From positions 1-64,000 of the forward strand of contig NKJD01000019.1 of NCBI GenBank assembly GCA_002256385.1: a stretch of DNA of 64,000 bases, in the 5' to 3' direction. This stretch comes from Flavobacterium sp. BFFFF2. GTDB lineage: Bacteria; Bacteroidota; Bacteroidia; Flavobacteriales; Flavobacteriaceae. Under the pieces are notes generated by a model, which was not told where the DNA came from, ran no database searches, and saw only the letters and a list, made by a program, of their open reading frames with translations. Below, piece by piece: positions 18,101 to 29,500 of the stretch (positions are counted from its first letter, which is position 1; every line of letters starts with the position of its first letter). The position numbers and the translations under genes are program-made.

Positions 18101-20252
18101 AGTGTCAACCGATGCAGGCGTGAGTTGGAGTTCGGTCGTGGCCAATGCAGTGTGTTCTGGCGAATCGTCGGGAACCTTAACATTTACCCAGGTTCCAGCC
18201 TCGTATTCTGCTAATTTGTACCGTGCACATTTGACAAAAGCGGGAAATACATGTGGGTTGTATAGCCAACAAGTAAAGCTGATTTCATGGGAAATTCCCG
18301 TTTTACTGACGCCCTTGACCTTTAAGCAATGCGATGATGACACCGACGGCATCACTACCATTAATTTGCTCACCTATCAAAATCAAATTACGGCCCAGGC
18401 CAACATGACCTTTACTTATTTTAACAGCCAATTAGGTGCGCAAAATGCCGATGCTACTGATCAGATCACGAATCCAGCGGCATTGCAAACAGCCAGCCGG
18501 ACCATTTGGGTGCGTGTCACCAATCCGTTTAATTGCTACACTGTGGGCAGCCTTCAGTTGCAGGTTTCTGCCACTCAATTGCCTTCCACTTCATTGTGGA
18601 CTTTTACTGTTTGCGATGATAACTTGGATGCGGATGGTAATAATACGGCTCAAAACAGTGACATTGATGGCATTGCCAGCTTTGATTTTAGCTCAGTTAC
18701 TACCGCCATTCAAAATTTGTTACCCCCTTCGGGTAATTTTACCATTTCTTTTTATAAAAATCAGGCCGATGCCTTGGCGTTAATTGATGCAACTGGACAG
18801 TCATTGGCTTTAACAAATATTACAACCTATCGAAACCGAGATTATCCAACATTACAAAATGTGTGGGTCCGCGTTTCGAGTACTTCTGATAATGCTTGTT
18901 TTGGATTGGGACCTTATGTAAAATTGGTGGTAGAACCCTTGCCAGTTGTACATTTGTTAGGAACCACCAACATGATACGCCAGTGCGATGACAATGGCGA
19001 TGGTTTTGAATATTTTAACACGACCACCATTGAAGCTGACTTGTTGCAAGGACAAACCAATATGGCGGTTACCTATTGGGATGCCCAAAACCGACTTTTA
19101 ACTTCGCCATTGCCCAATCCATTTTACAGTGGATCACAAGTAATAAAAGTACGTTTTACCCCAACGAATTCAGCCGCTTCCAACGGGCCTTGTTGGCGCG
19201 AAGGCAGTTTTCAACTCCAAGTAGATTCTAAACCAAAAGCTACTCCGATACCAACTAATCAAACAACGTTTTGCGATGATGAACCCGATCCGGCGCTGCA
19301 AGATGGCAGTTATCCGTTTGTTACCACTTCTTTTGAATCGCAAATTGTAGGCAATCAGACGCAAGTACAGGTAACTTACCGCGATGGTTCAGGGCAATTG
19401 TTGTTGAGTCCGCTGCCAGATCCATTTCCGAGTTCGACCCAAAACGTAGAAGTAAGGGTTGAAAATCCGTTAAACACCAATTGTTATTCGGCGACCAGTT
19501 TGAATTTTGTGGTGCATGAAGTGCCTAATATTCCATTAACGGGCGATGGCAAGTTGTGTTTAAATATTCCGGGTCAAGTTTTACCAATGACTTCCGGTTT
19601 GCCCTCAAGTAGTAATTTGTCAAATTTCACTTTTGTTTGGACCAAATCGCCTTCCATTTTGCCATTAAGCGTACAGCCAAATTATTCGGCCACCACTGGT
19701 GGTGTATTTTCGGTCAAAGTAACCAATCAATTTGGGTGTTTCAGAACCAGATCTTATACCATTAGTGCCTCTGAAATTGCGCGCATTCAAAAAGTGTATG
19801 TAGAAGATTTGCAAGACGACAATACGGTTACGTTGGTTGTTACAGGCGTAGGCGATTATGTGTTTGCTATGGATAATACCGACCAATTTCAGACGTCACC
19901 CGTTTTTACTTCGGTTGCTATTGGGGTGCATACGGTGTATGTAAAAGATATGTTGGGCTGCGGCACTCAACCTGTGGTTGTTTATGTGTTGGGTATTCCT
20001 AAATTTTTTACGCCTAATGGTGATGGCTACAATGATGTGTGGAATTTGAAAGGTGCGGGCAATTCCTTTGAATCAAAATCAATGATTTCTGTTTTTGATC
20101 GTTTCGGCAAATTGATTACCCAATTTAAAGCTTCCAACGATGGTTGGAATGGCACCTACAATGGCAATATGATGCCAGCAGACGATTATTGGTATGTCAT
20201 TGAACTTGCCGATGGCCGAGAAGTGAAAGGTCATTTTGCCTTAAAGCGTTAA
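15153..20252 (+). CDS. Giant secreted adhesin-like protein with T9SS type B sorting domain
   Basis: About 1,699 residues. The ATG at 15153 starts a signal peptide (MKQLLVCMALFWAFCLNA). Residues about 20-480 resemble an IgGFc-binding/gliding-adhesin N-terminal region. Aspartate-rich calcium-binding repeats of the thrombospondin-3 type occur near 550-575, 760-785, 813-840 and 881-900 (DSDNDGIPD-like). From about 1050 there are four modules each opening with a CDD motif (QCDDDTDG, VCDDNLDAD, QCDDNGDG, FCDDEPD). The last ~85 residues are a gliding-motility-associated C-terminal domain (FFTPNGDGYNDVWNLKG, then ISVFDRFGKLI), the type B T9SS signal. Such proteins are exported by T9SS and attached to the cell surface. 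The exact ligand is unknown. The gene is monocistronic, bounded by a terminator upstream and a 343-bp gap downstream. Confidence 0.9.
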   Translation: MKQLLVCMALFWAFCLNAQFSKTHYIPPVSHADAQEPQGQSLYISCPSITPINFILKPIGGTPITGTVSRDIPFVYDIGFGADTQMMIDKAQVGQVQHNKGFVIEADDVVYATVRYTSTPEHFQAGSIVSKGIAALGTRFRVGGFTNTNPPAINDNHYTFATVMATENGTTVNFSNIKVGSSLINVGSNTVAPIVLNAFETYAIAVSGPSAVNRDALIGALITSDKDIVVNCGSFAGSNAATGNIDLGTDQIVPAKLVGTEYIFIKGQGGDPVEQPLLIADEPNTEIYLNGSSTATVTLAAGEYLALNGSAYSVTGNLYVRASKPVFAYQGLGGGTGPQNQNMHFVPPLSCKTPSSINNIPKINEVSTLTNFFASLCLVTRTGSTLSFIVDGVNFTVTELATQFNLTLSGPNAVTGNANYVTYAITSTDPNFGLTGNVSAISDNELYLSYYGSSGAATYGGFYSGFTFKPQITLSGNIATNGLCLPNVSLDVSSLNGFDTFDWFLNGNQILNVSSNQYVPTQPGYYYVRATITNCTQLISDVLPISLCPPDMDSDTIPDAVDVDNDNDGITNCTESLGDQNLDLTNLAAGTVSVSSYSNSFTGTTNYTGTGTAINPSGTASGVLTFNVPAGVGNDSSYELQFATPLHLSASYVPAGNVLLSPNSKLQFVTDPQHVLTVVNPQNSILIDTNYDGIYESGVTQFSSFDIRFIPNSAQPLAANEAAFLVSGYDIKKLTVHLINRSDLVDVAGSVKIFASCITIDTDGDGFSDQTDWDSDNDGIPDVFEASTTALTLSTTDANHDGMWDVYGAGIVPVDTDADSIPDYVDLDSDNDGIYDFDESGASAADINHDGQVDSATYNPNGLAGIINNGNALSPITYAIWDTDANGIPNYRSIDSDADGCFDVTEAGFVDVNNDGIVGNTIPTVTNLQGVVTSSSGYLTPAANVTISAPISISLQPTDQTVCEFQNAAFTIVNTAVDTIQWEVSTDAGVSWSSVVANAVCSGESSGTLTFTQVPASYSANLYRAHLTKAGNTCGLYSQQVKLISWEIPVLLTPLTFKQCDDDTDGITTINLLTYQNQITAQANMTFTYFNSQLGAQNADATDQITNPAALQTASRTIWVRVTNPFNCYTVGSLQLQVSATQLPSTSLWTFTVCDDNLDADGNNTAQNSDIDGIASFDFSSVTTAIQNLLPPSGNFTISFYKNQADALALIDATGQSLALTNITTYRNRDYPTLQNVWVRVSSTSDNACFGLGPYVKLVVEPLPVVHLLGTTNMIRQCDDNGDGFEYFNTTTIEADLLQGQTNMAVTYWDAQNRLLTSPLPNPFYSGSQVIKVRFTPTNSAASNGPCWREGSFQLQVDSKPKATPIPTNQTTFCDDEPDPALQDGSYPFVTTSFESQIVGNQTQVQVTYRDGSGQLLLSPLPDPFPSSTQNVEVRVENPLNTNCYSATSLNFVVHEVPNIPLTGDGKLCLNIPGQVLPMTSGLPSSSNLSNFTFVWTKSPSILPLSVQPNYSATTGGVFSVKVTNQFGCFRTRSYTISASEIARIQKVYVEDLQDDNTVTLVVTGVGDYVFAMDNTDQFQTSPVFTSVAIGVHTVYVKDMLGCGTQPVVVYVLGIPKFFTPNGDGYNDVWNLKGAGNSFESKSMISVFDRFGKLITQFKASNDGWNGTYNGNMMPADDYWYVIELADGREVKGHFALKR

Positions 20253-20595
20253 ATTCGGGTTATTAAATAATGACTTTCTGTTTATCATTTTGGTGATGAG
20301 TTATCAACAAAAAACGTTTTCGTGCCAACAAAAACGTGTGATACTCAATGATGTCAAAAAATAAACTAATTTTACCGAGGGAAAACGATTTCGGTAAAGT
20401 TAAAATTGTGTATTTGTTAAAAGTAAGAATTTATTTTCTTTTGTTTGATGATTATGCTTTTTGGTAATTCTATTTCGTCCTTCCTCTATTTTTAAGTGTT
20501 GATTGAATGAAGCTACTGTGTGTAAATACATCACTGCTAGGTTCATATTTTTGCGCTTAGAAGCTATTTAATTGAACTTTTTATAACTAAATGAT
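20253..20595. other. Intergenic region between the two giant genes
   Basis: No coding potential was found on either strand. It holds an 8-bp inverted repeat (TTTACCGA at 20371-20378 with TCGGTAAA at 20391-20398, 12-nt loop) without a T-run, so not a classical terminator, and a promoter-like element at its right end. It probably carries the 5' regulatory sequence of the 3,517-residue gene. Confidence 0.6.
20546..20553 (+). promoter_or_regulatory. Putative -7 element for the type C giant gene
   Basis: TATTTTTG matches TAnnTTTG and lies 42 bp before the ATG. The upstream -33 region (TGTG around 20524) is only a weak match. Confidence 0.45.
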
Positions 20596-23500
20596 ATGAA
20601 AAACGATTCCTTTAACAGAACATCTAAGGCTTTATTTGAAGTTTTAAATAGATTTAAGTCTATTTTATTTCTTGTTGCTTTATTAGGCAGTGCAACTGGG
20701 CTCGCTCAGAATGCCATTGTCGGAACTGGATTTTCGTCTGGTTGGGGTGGGTCTTGTCCTTCACCTACAAATGCCAATTTTACTTTTTTTTCCAACAGCG
20801 GTTTTGGAAACACCTTCACTTCTGGTACATTGACGCCCAATGGTAGTGGTAACCAATTTTGGCGTTTGGGTATTGATTTCGGTGGAACTGTAAAACAAGT
20901 CAACAATGGAAGTGGCAGTGATGCAACGGTTACTCCTGGTACTAAATACACCATCAATCAAACGTGTACCACCACGGGTGCTTTTGTCAGGAATGTATCT
21001 TCAACCAGTAACCGATATGTGTTTAAAACACGTCAGGCGGCAGCTACACCACAAGGAGATTGGGTTTTCTTTGAAATGTCAGCTGCACCAATTACAGTTT
21101 CTAGCGTTACACAAAGCCCAGTGGCTGCCAGTGTGGTAGCTGGAGAAGATGTGGTGGTTACTGCCGCAGCTAGTGCGGCATTGCCGACGGGTCAGGGAAT
21201 TTACATCCGTTACACTAAAGACGCTTATGCCACTTCAACTGTGGTAGCCATGTCCAATACAACAGGTAATAATTATGCAGCGACCATTCCAGGTAGTTTT
21301 AATACTTCTGCTGCGGGCGTCAGTTATTATGTGTTCACTTCAGGAAGTGGCTTGACTATTGCAAGTACAGATGCAGATTTGTACACGATAAATTTAAACA
21401 ATAATACAGGAAGTAATTATGCTTATACGGCTAGTACAGCCGCTGTGATCTACCAACATGCGTTTGAAGCAACAGCAAGTGGAACCACTTACACAGGAAC
21501 ACCAACAACGCTTAATAGCAATATTACTAGCCAACAGTGGTCAATAGGAAATACAAGTAATAGTTTTGGAAATGCTGGTGGAGCAACAGGAAACGCTTTA
21601 CTTGTCGCCAGTGCTTCTGGTGCCCAAAGTTATAATTTAGCACTGGCCGTTGCAGCGGGTTACAGAATGTCCTTGACCAATTTTAGTTTTTGGCGGCAAA
21701 CGAGTAATACAGTTACTTGGACTATGACTGTCAATGGCACAACCGTTGGAACAGGCACCACGCCAACAACGGGGGCTACAACAGGTACCTTAAATGTGTC
21801 AAACACGGTTCAGAATTTAACAGGAACCGTTAATGTTGTGTTGACATTTACATCTGCCTCGGGTAGTTTCAGGTTAGATGATTTCATTTTACGCGGAACG
21901 CTCACAGTAAATCCAACTGCTCCCACGGTAACTACCCCAACAGCCGCCACTATTACTAGTACATCAGCATTGTTGGGTGCCAATGTCACTTCAAATGGCG
22001 GTGTCACTCTAACGGCTCGTGGAACAGCCTATAAAACATCGGCAACGGTTGCTGCTACTGATAACCAATCGGCGGAAGGTGCAACCACCACAGGTGTTTA
22101 CACACACACCAGATCGGGATTAACTCCGCAAACGCAATATTTTTATGTAGGGTATGCAACTAATGCCCAAGGAACAAGTATAAGCTCTGAGGCTTCGTTC
22201 CGTACTTTGTCATCGCCTCCAACAGCGCCCATTTCAACATTTACAGCAACCCCAACCGCTTCGGGTACTTTAACAGTAAGCTGGACGGCGGCTACCTTTC
22301 CCGTAAGTGGCGCTACTCAGGCAGGTTATGCCCTTGTTTATTCGACAAGCACACCAACTATGACGGCTGCCAATGGGGCTGCCCCAGCTGCGGGAGTGGG
22401 TACTTTGGTCAATGTGACCACCGCGAGTTCTTTAACGCCTGCCACATCAACGGTGATATCAGGCCTAACAAACGGTACTACCTATAATTTCATATTAGTT
22501 CCGTACACCTTTGATGGAACGAATGCTTCCACTTACAGCTACTTAACAGGCGGACCAACCACGTCAGGTGCACCTTTGGTGTTGCCCACGGTAGCGACCA
22601 CCAATGCTGCCAGCAGCATCACAACTAGTAGCGCTGTTTCGGGTGGTGCCACACTAACTGGAACCAGCATCACTGCTAAAGGGGTGGTTTGGGATACTTC
22701 AACCACACCTACGGTCGCTTTAACGACCAAAACCAATGATGGAACAGGTACAACTGACTTTAGTACCAGTTCAATTACTTCTTTGTCGGCGCAAACCCAA
22801 TACTTTGTAAGAGCCTATGCCACCAATGTTACCGGCACGGGCTACGGGCCTCAGGTTACATTTAGAACTTTGTCTAATGAACCTACAGCTGCTGCTGGTT
22901 CTTTTGCTGCGTCGTCCATTTCTTCATCTCAAATTGATTTAAGCTGGACAACCGCTACTTTTCCTGGTTCGGGAGCCACCAACAACGGATATATCATTTT
23001 ACGACGCATCGATGGCAGCAACCCAGCCACCACTGGCGTCGTAGATGGCACCGCACCCGGTAGTTTAAGTTTGGCGTCGGGAACCACTTTGGTTACGACC
23101 ATTGCTTCTGGTGCTACCTTATCTTTTAGCCATACGAGTCTTATTTCAAATGAACAATACAACTACTTAATTGTTCCATTTACTTGGGACGGAACCAATG
23201 CAGGAACCTATAATTATTTCTTGACTTCAGCTCCAACGGCCAATGCAACTACAGCGGCTGGTTTGCCATCAGTGGCTACTACGGTTGCGGCTACGTCAAT
23301 TACAACAAGCGGGGCTTCAACAGGTGGTCAAACGTTAACCGATGGTGGAAATGCGATTACTGAAAAAGGAGTGGTTTGGAATACCGCAACAGGGCCAACC
23401 ATCGCATTAACTTCTCAAAAAACAAGCGATGGCACGGGTACTGGTAACTTTTCAAGTACCATTAGCGGTCAATCGGCTCAAACTTTATATTATGTTCGGG

Positions 23501-26500
23501 CTTATGTAACCAATTCAGGCGGAACGGCTTATGGTAATGAAATTACTTATCGTACCTTGTCAAACCCTCCAACTTCGACCGTAACAAGTTTTGCGGCGGC
23601 GCCAACTGCATCGGGTAGTATTACTGTCAGTTTTTCGGCAGGAGCTAGTTTTCCAGGAAGTGGTGCTACACAAGCAGGCTATGCAGTGGTTTATTCAACA
23701 GGGACACCTACTTTTACTTCAGCTAACGGAACTGCGCCAGCAGCTGGAACAGGTACTTTGGTGACCATTACACCAACAAACTTACCTACCACACCTTCAT
23801 TATCAACTGTTATTAATAGTTTGGCAATTGGAACTACGTATAATTTTATCATAGTTCCGTTTACATGGGATGGTACCAATGCAGCAACCTATAATTATTT
23901 TACCTCAACCATACCAACAGCTTCTGCGACCGCAGTTGGAGCTGCCTCCGTCACCACGACAGTAGCTAGCAGCATTACAAATAGCAGTGCCAGTAGCGGT
24001 GGAAGTGCCGTAAATGCAAACAATGGCACCATTTCTGCCAAAGGGGTGGTTTGGGATACTTCGGCTAATCCGACTGTCGCATTGAGTACCAAGACCAATG
24101 ATGGTTCTGGAACTTCTACGTTTGTAAGCAGTATAACTACTCTTAACCCGCAAACACAATACAACTACCGCGCTTATGCCACCAACGAAATTGGGACGGC
24201 TTACGGAACTAATTTAACTTTTAGAACTTTATCGAATCCGGCTACCGCACAGGCTACTGGTTTTAGTGCAACGGCCAGTTCATCGACCAATGTGAATTTA
24301 ACTTGGACTGGTTCTGCTACCTTCCCAGGAAGTGGGGCTACTACGATGGGGTATGTTTTATTGCGCGCTACCAGTCCAAATACGCCATCATTAGGAAGTG
24401 CCAATGGGGTTGCTCCAGCCGCTGGAACCAATACGACTATTATCAGTTCCACCATTTTAAGCTCGGCTCTTTCAGCTGCTGATGCAACGGTTTCGGTAAA
24501 TACAACCTATAATTATTTATTGGTTCCGTTTACATGGAATGGCACCAATGCCGCCACTTATAATTATTTTACCACTTCAGCACCAACAGCTTCTGCTTTA
24601 ACCCCTGATTCTTCATTGGCCAACGACTTTTTCCGTTCAGTTGCAACTGGCAACTGGTCATCAACCAGCACCTGGCAGAGTTCGCATGATGGTTCCACCA
24701 ACTGGATTTCGGCAACTTTGACGCCAGGAGCCAGTTCAAATGTAACTATTCGCAATACGCATACGGTAACTTTTGATATGACCTCAAATATTACCGCTAC
24801 ATCAGTTACAGTTGACGCTGGTGGTATTTTGACATTTTCAAGCAACACCAACTATTTAGGATCCGCTTCAGCTGCTTTTACCGTCAATGGAACGGTTACG
24901 GTGCCAAGTACAATAACATCTGCTTCTGCGGGAATTTTTGCTTCTACGTTTACCATTAACAATGGTGGAATTTTTACAAATAGCGCTGGAATTGCCACTG
25001 CCATTTCCATTACAACATTTACAGTTAATAATGGTGGTACTTATAACCACGATGCAGTGGGTAGCACAAGTGCTGGAACTGCGACCGATTTCCCTGGAAC
25101 ATCTCGTACTTTTGGAGCGACCAGTAATGTTGTTGTTACCAAGTGGGCTATAAGTGCTTCACCTAGTGGTGCTTTGCCAAATAACATGGGTAACCTTACA
25201 CTTAACTTGGCATCATTAGCAGGTTCTTGGCAGCAAGGAGGTGCTATTACTAATATTCAAGGAAATTTAACAGTGCTAGCGACAGGTGGTGGTGTCCGTG
25301 AGTTTCGTTTTTCCACTTCTACGTCATTTACGCTTACAATTGGTGGAAATATTGATGTTCAGGGCGGGTATTTAACTTTGTCCAGTGGCGCTGGTACAGT
25401 AACTACCAATTTATCTGGAGGATTAAGTGTTTCTGGCGGAACATTTAGCCAAGACGGTTCAACAGGTGCTGGTACCATTAATTTTGTTTCTGGTGGGTCT
25501 GGAAATATCAACCTAACAGGAGGTACAGTTACTTTTACAAATATTACTATCGCTTCTGGCCGTACTTGTAACATTCTGGGTACCTCAAATGTGGTGATAC
25601 CAAGTTCGCGTACTTTCACCTTAGCAGGTACATGTAACATCGCTTCTGGTGCTACCATTTCGGGTGGAGGTACTTTTACCAGTTCAGGTAGCGCCACACT
25701 TGGAATTGCTTCAACTGCTGGTATTTCATCATCAGGCGCAACAGGTAACGTACAAACAACGGCACGTACTTTTGCAGCTACAGTTAATTATGTGTATAAT
25801 GGCGCAGCCAACCAAGCAACGGGAAGCGGCTTGCCTGCAACCATTTCAACGGGTACCTTAATTATTAGTAATACCGGTTCTTCAGGCAGTAATGTGGTTT
25901 CTTTAACAAATAGTGGTACAACAACTACGCCTACTTTGTCATTGACCAGCGGCGTGTTTTCAATTGGTTCTTCAAACACAGTAAGTATTACTGCAGGAGG
26001 TAGCATCATTAGTTCAGGAGGTACATTGGCAACGGGTACCGCAGCAGGAACTGTGAATACTTTGGGTGCTGCTACCATTAGTGGAAGCACAGCTTTAACT
26101 TTCAATAATTTAATAATAAATACAGGAGTGGTTACCTTAACCACTGTACCTTCAATTGGAGGTAATTTCCAAATAAACGGTGGAAATGTTTCTGCCGCAC
26201 CTATTTATAACTCGGGTTCTACCCTTACTTATAATGTAACTTATGGACGTTTTAACGAGTGGACTGCCACCGGGGTTGGAACATTGGGTACCACAGCAGG
26301 TTATCCAAACAACGTAACCATTGCAGCAGGGACCTTTAATGTGTACAACAATGCTACTGGTGTGGCTCGTGCCTTGGCAGGAACTTTAACAGTAAATGCA
26401 AGTGCTACCTTTGATTGTAACACCATGAATGCCAATTTAACTATTGGAAATGGTATTACTATTGCAAGCACAGGAACCTTGAACATGAACAACATGACTT

Positions 26501-29500
26501 CTGCCATTTTGGTAACAGGCGATGTGACTAATAATGGGACCATTAGCTTATCAAATGCATCTGGAGGAGACATTAAATTAACAGGCAACTGGACGCGAAA
26601 TTCTGGAGCTACCCTTAACAACAATAACAGAGCAGTATTCTTTAATGGATCGGGTACACAGACCATTAATGGAAATGGGGGAGAAACGTTTCATTATTTG
26701 GTGTCTGAAAAATCGGCTGGTTCTATCCAATTGTTGTCAAACTTAACGGTGACGGCACCTAATGGTGGAAATACCCTTTCTTTAAAATCGACAGCGCCAC
26801 TTGACTTGAATGGATTTACTTTGAATTTGACAGGTTCAACGGCATCAAATATTCAAGCTGATGGAGCGGTGACCATTTCTGGATCAGCTGGTAGTACCAT
26901 TAACTTTACTAGCAGTACCAAAACCTTTACTCAAATAAATACAGGGTCATTTGCTTTAGGTAGTAATTTGGCATTAACGACTTCAACAGGCGTTAACTTT
27001 GGAAGCAGCTTAACCACACTAAATGGTAGTTTCCAGATTAATGCTGGAGGTTTTGTATCCACCAATGCGCCTATTTATAGTTCTTCTTCTACCTTGATTT
27101 ACAATTCAGGGACTACTTATGGCCGAAGCAACGAATGGACAGCCACTTCCGGTGCGGGTTATCCGAACCATGTGACCATTCAAAACAATACAACCCTTGA
27201 CATCGTAAACGCTGTGAACACCTATAAAAAAATGGGTGGTAACTTGTCTATTGTAAGTGGCAGCACCTTGTCGATTCCTGCACTTACTGCTGGATCAAGT
27301 GGCGTCGGAGTTGAAGTTGTAGGTAACATTGTCAACAATGGAACCATCACTTTGAGTGGTGGTACAAACCAACGTTTAAAAACGACTACTATTACTAACG
27401 GCAGCACCAATACATCTGCAGTTATTAATTTGTCAGCAACCAGTGGTGGAGATTTAGAACTAACAGGGAATTATGTAGATAATGCGGTGTTTAACGCCAA
27501 TGCACGTGCTGTATTCTTTTCGGGTTCTGCGACCCAAACCATTAGTGGAACAGCATCTGCTCCTTTTAATATAGATTATGTTGTACTTGCTAAATCGGGC
27601 GGTTCAGTTCAATTGCAAACCAACATGCTTACTGCTGCGCCTAATACAGGTAACGCAATTACGTTGAGTACTTCAAGTGATATTTTAGACTTAAATGGAT
27701 ATACACTTACTTTAGGTCAGGCATCAACCGCTTCAACCATTGCTGGTTCTGGTGTGTTTAAAGGTGGTAGTACCTCTGGTCTTGTGATTAATGGAACAGG
27801 TAGTTTTGGTTCCATTGCTTTTGATCAAACAACACCTGGATCAACCAATGGATTGACTACGCTTACTATTAACAGAACAGCTTCTGGTAACGTTAGTTTA
27901 GGAAGTCTGTTAACATTAAATGGCACCCTCACTTTAACCTCAGGTACGTTAACTTTAGGCTCCAACCATTTAACGATTGGTGCGTCTGGTACTATTTCAG
28001 GTTCTTTCAGTTCTTCGAATATGATTGTTGCCACAGGTAGTGGTGAGGTACGCAAAACGTTTACCGGAACTGGTTCATTTACCTACCCAGTTGGTGATGC
28101 TACGAGCACGGCTGAATACAGCCCGGTTACATTAAACTTTACTTCTGGTAGTTTTAGTTCAGCTTACGCTGGGGTAAAAGTGACCAATAGCAAACAAACT
28201 AATAATAGCAGTGCAACAGATTATATTAACCGTTACTGGACACTGACCTCTAATGGTATTACCAGTCCGGTATATACAGTTACCGCTACTTACACAGATG
28301 CTGACATTGCTGGCACGGAAGCCAATTTATATGGTGGATTGTATGATGGTACTGGTTGGAATTGTATGCAGGCTGTCAATGCGACCAATAATAATGTGAC
28401 GGGTACTTTGTCGGTATTCGGCGATGTGACTGCTGGCGATCAAATTGCGGTTGCTTGTTGTATTAACCCATCTACTGCGGGAAGTATTTCTGGAGCCCAA
28501 ACCATTTGTTATGGCACCACTCCTGATGCATTTAGTTCTTCGTCATTGCCATCGGGTAACACGGGTACTTTAGAGTACAAATGGCAGTCGTCTACCACAG
28601 ATTCAACCACTGGATTCTCAGACGTGGTGAGTTCAGATACACCAGCCTTTAGCCCAACAGCAGGCCTTACCCAAACCACTTGGTACCGACGAGTGGCACG
28701 TGTTTCGTGCATTGGTACATGGACTGGGGCACAAACCAGCAACGTAATTCAAGTTACGGTAAACCCAACTTCTGTTTCAGGCAGCATTACAGGCGCTACT
28801 TCGGTTTGTACAGGCACCAACAGCACCACGCTTACATTGAACAGTTCAACTGGTTCCATCCAATGGCAGTCATCAAGCAACAATAGCACATTTACAGATA
28901 TCAGCAGCGAAACAGGTACAACGTATACGGCTACGGATTTAACATCGACTACTTACTATCGTGCGGTGGTAACCAGCGGTGTTTGTAGTGCGGCGACGAC
29001 TAGTTCGGTGACTATGACTGTAAATCCAGTTCCAACCACAGCTACCAACGGCTCGGCACAAACGATTTGTGCTACGGGTTCAGCTACATTGAGTGGCAAT
29101 GCAGCTTCGGCAGGCACAGGCGCTTGGAGTGTGGTGAGTGGACCAAGCACGAGTTCGGCTCAGTTTACCGATACGTCTGTTTACAACACCAGCTTTACAC
29201 CAGCCTCAGGGGCAGGAAGCTATGTGGTTCGTTGGACAATTGCCAGCGCACCATGTACGGCGAGTTATGCTGATGCCACGGTTTCAGTTGATGCAGCGCC
29301 AGTAGGCGGTAGCATTGCTGGGGGCAGCGAAACATGTTCTTCAACAGGTACATTAACTTTAAGTGGCCACAGCGGCAGCATTGTTCGTTGGGAAAAAGCA
29401 AACAGTCCTTACACGTCATGGACCACTATTAGCAATACCACAACCACACAAAGCGATGGCTTTTTAACAGAAAGTACCCGATACAGAGCTATTCTGTCAA

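Noticed and set aside
21910..24600. CRISPR or mobile repeat as an explanation for the 670-bp units in the giant gene.
   Set aside because: Units are in frame, translate to diverged protein modules and lack inverted ends.
22539..28055. Many long open frames on the minus strand inside the 3,517-residue gene (60-121 codons).
   Set aside because: They are by-products of the Thr/Ser/Ala-rich, stop-poor composition of the giant gene, read in antisense; they have no start context, no recognisable domains and repeat with the coding units.
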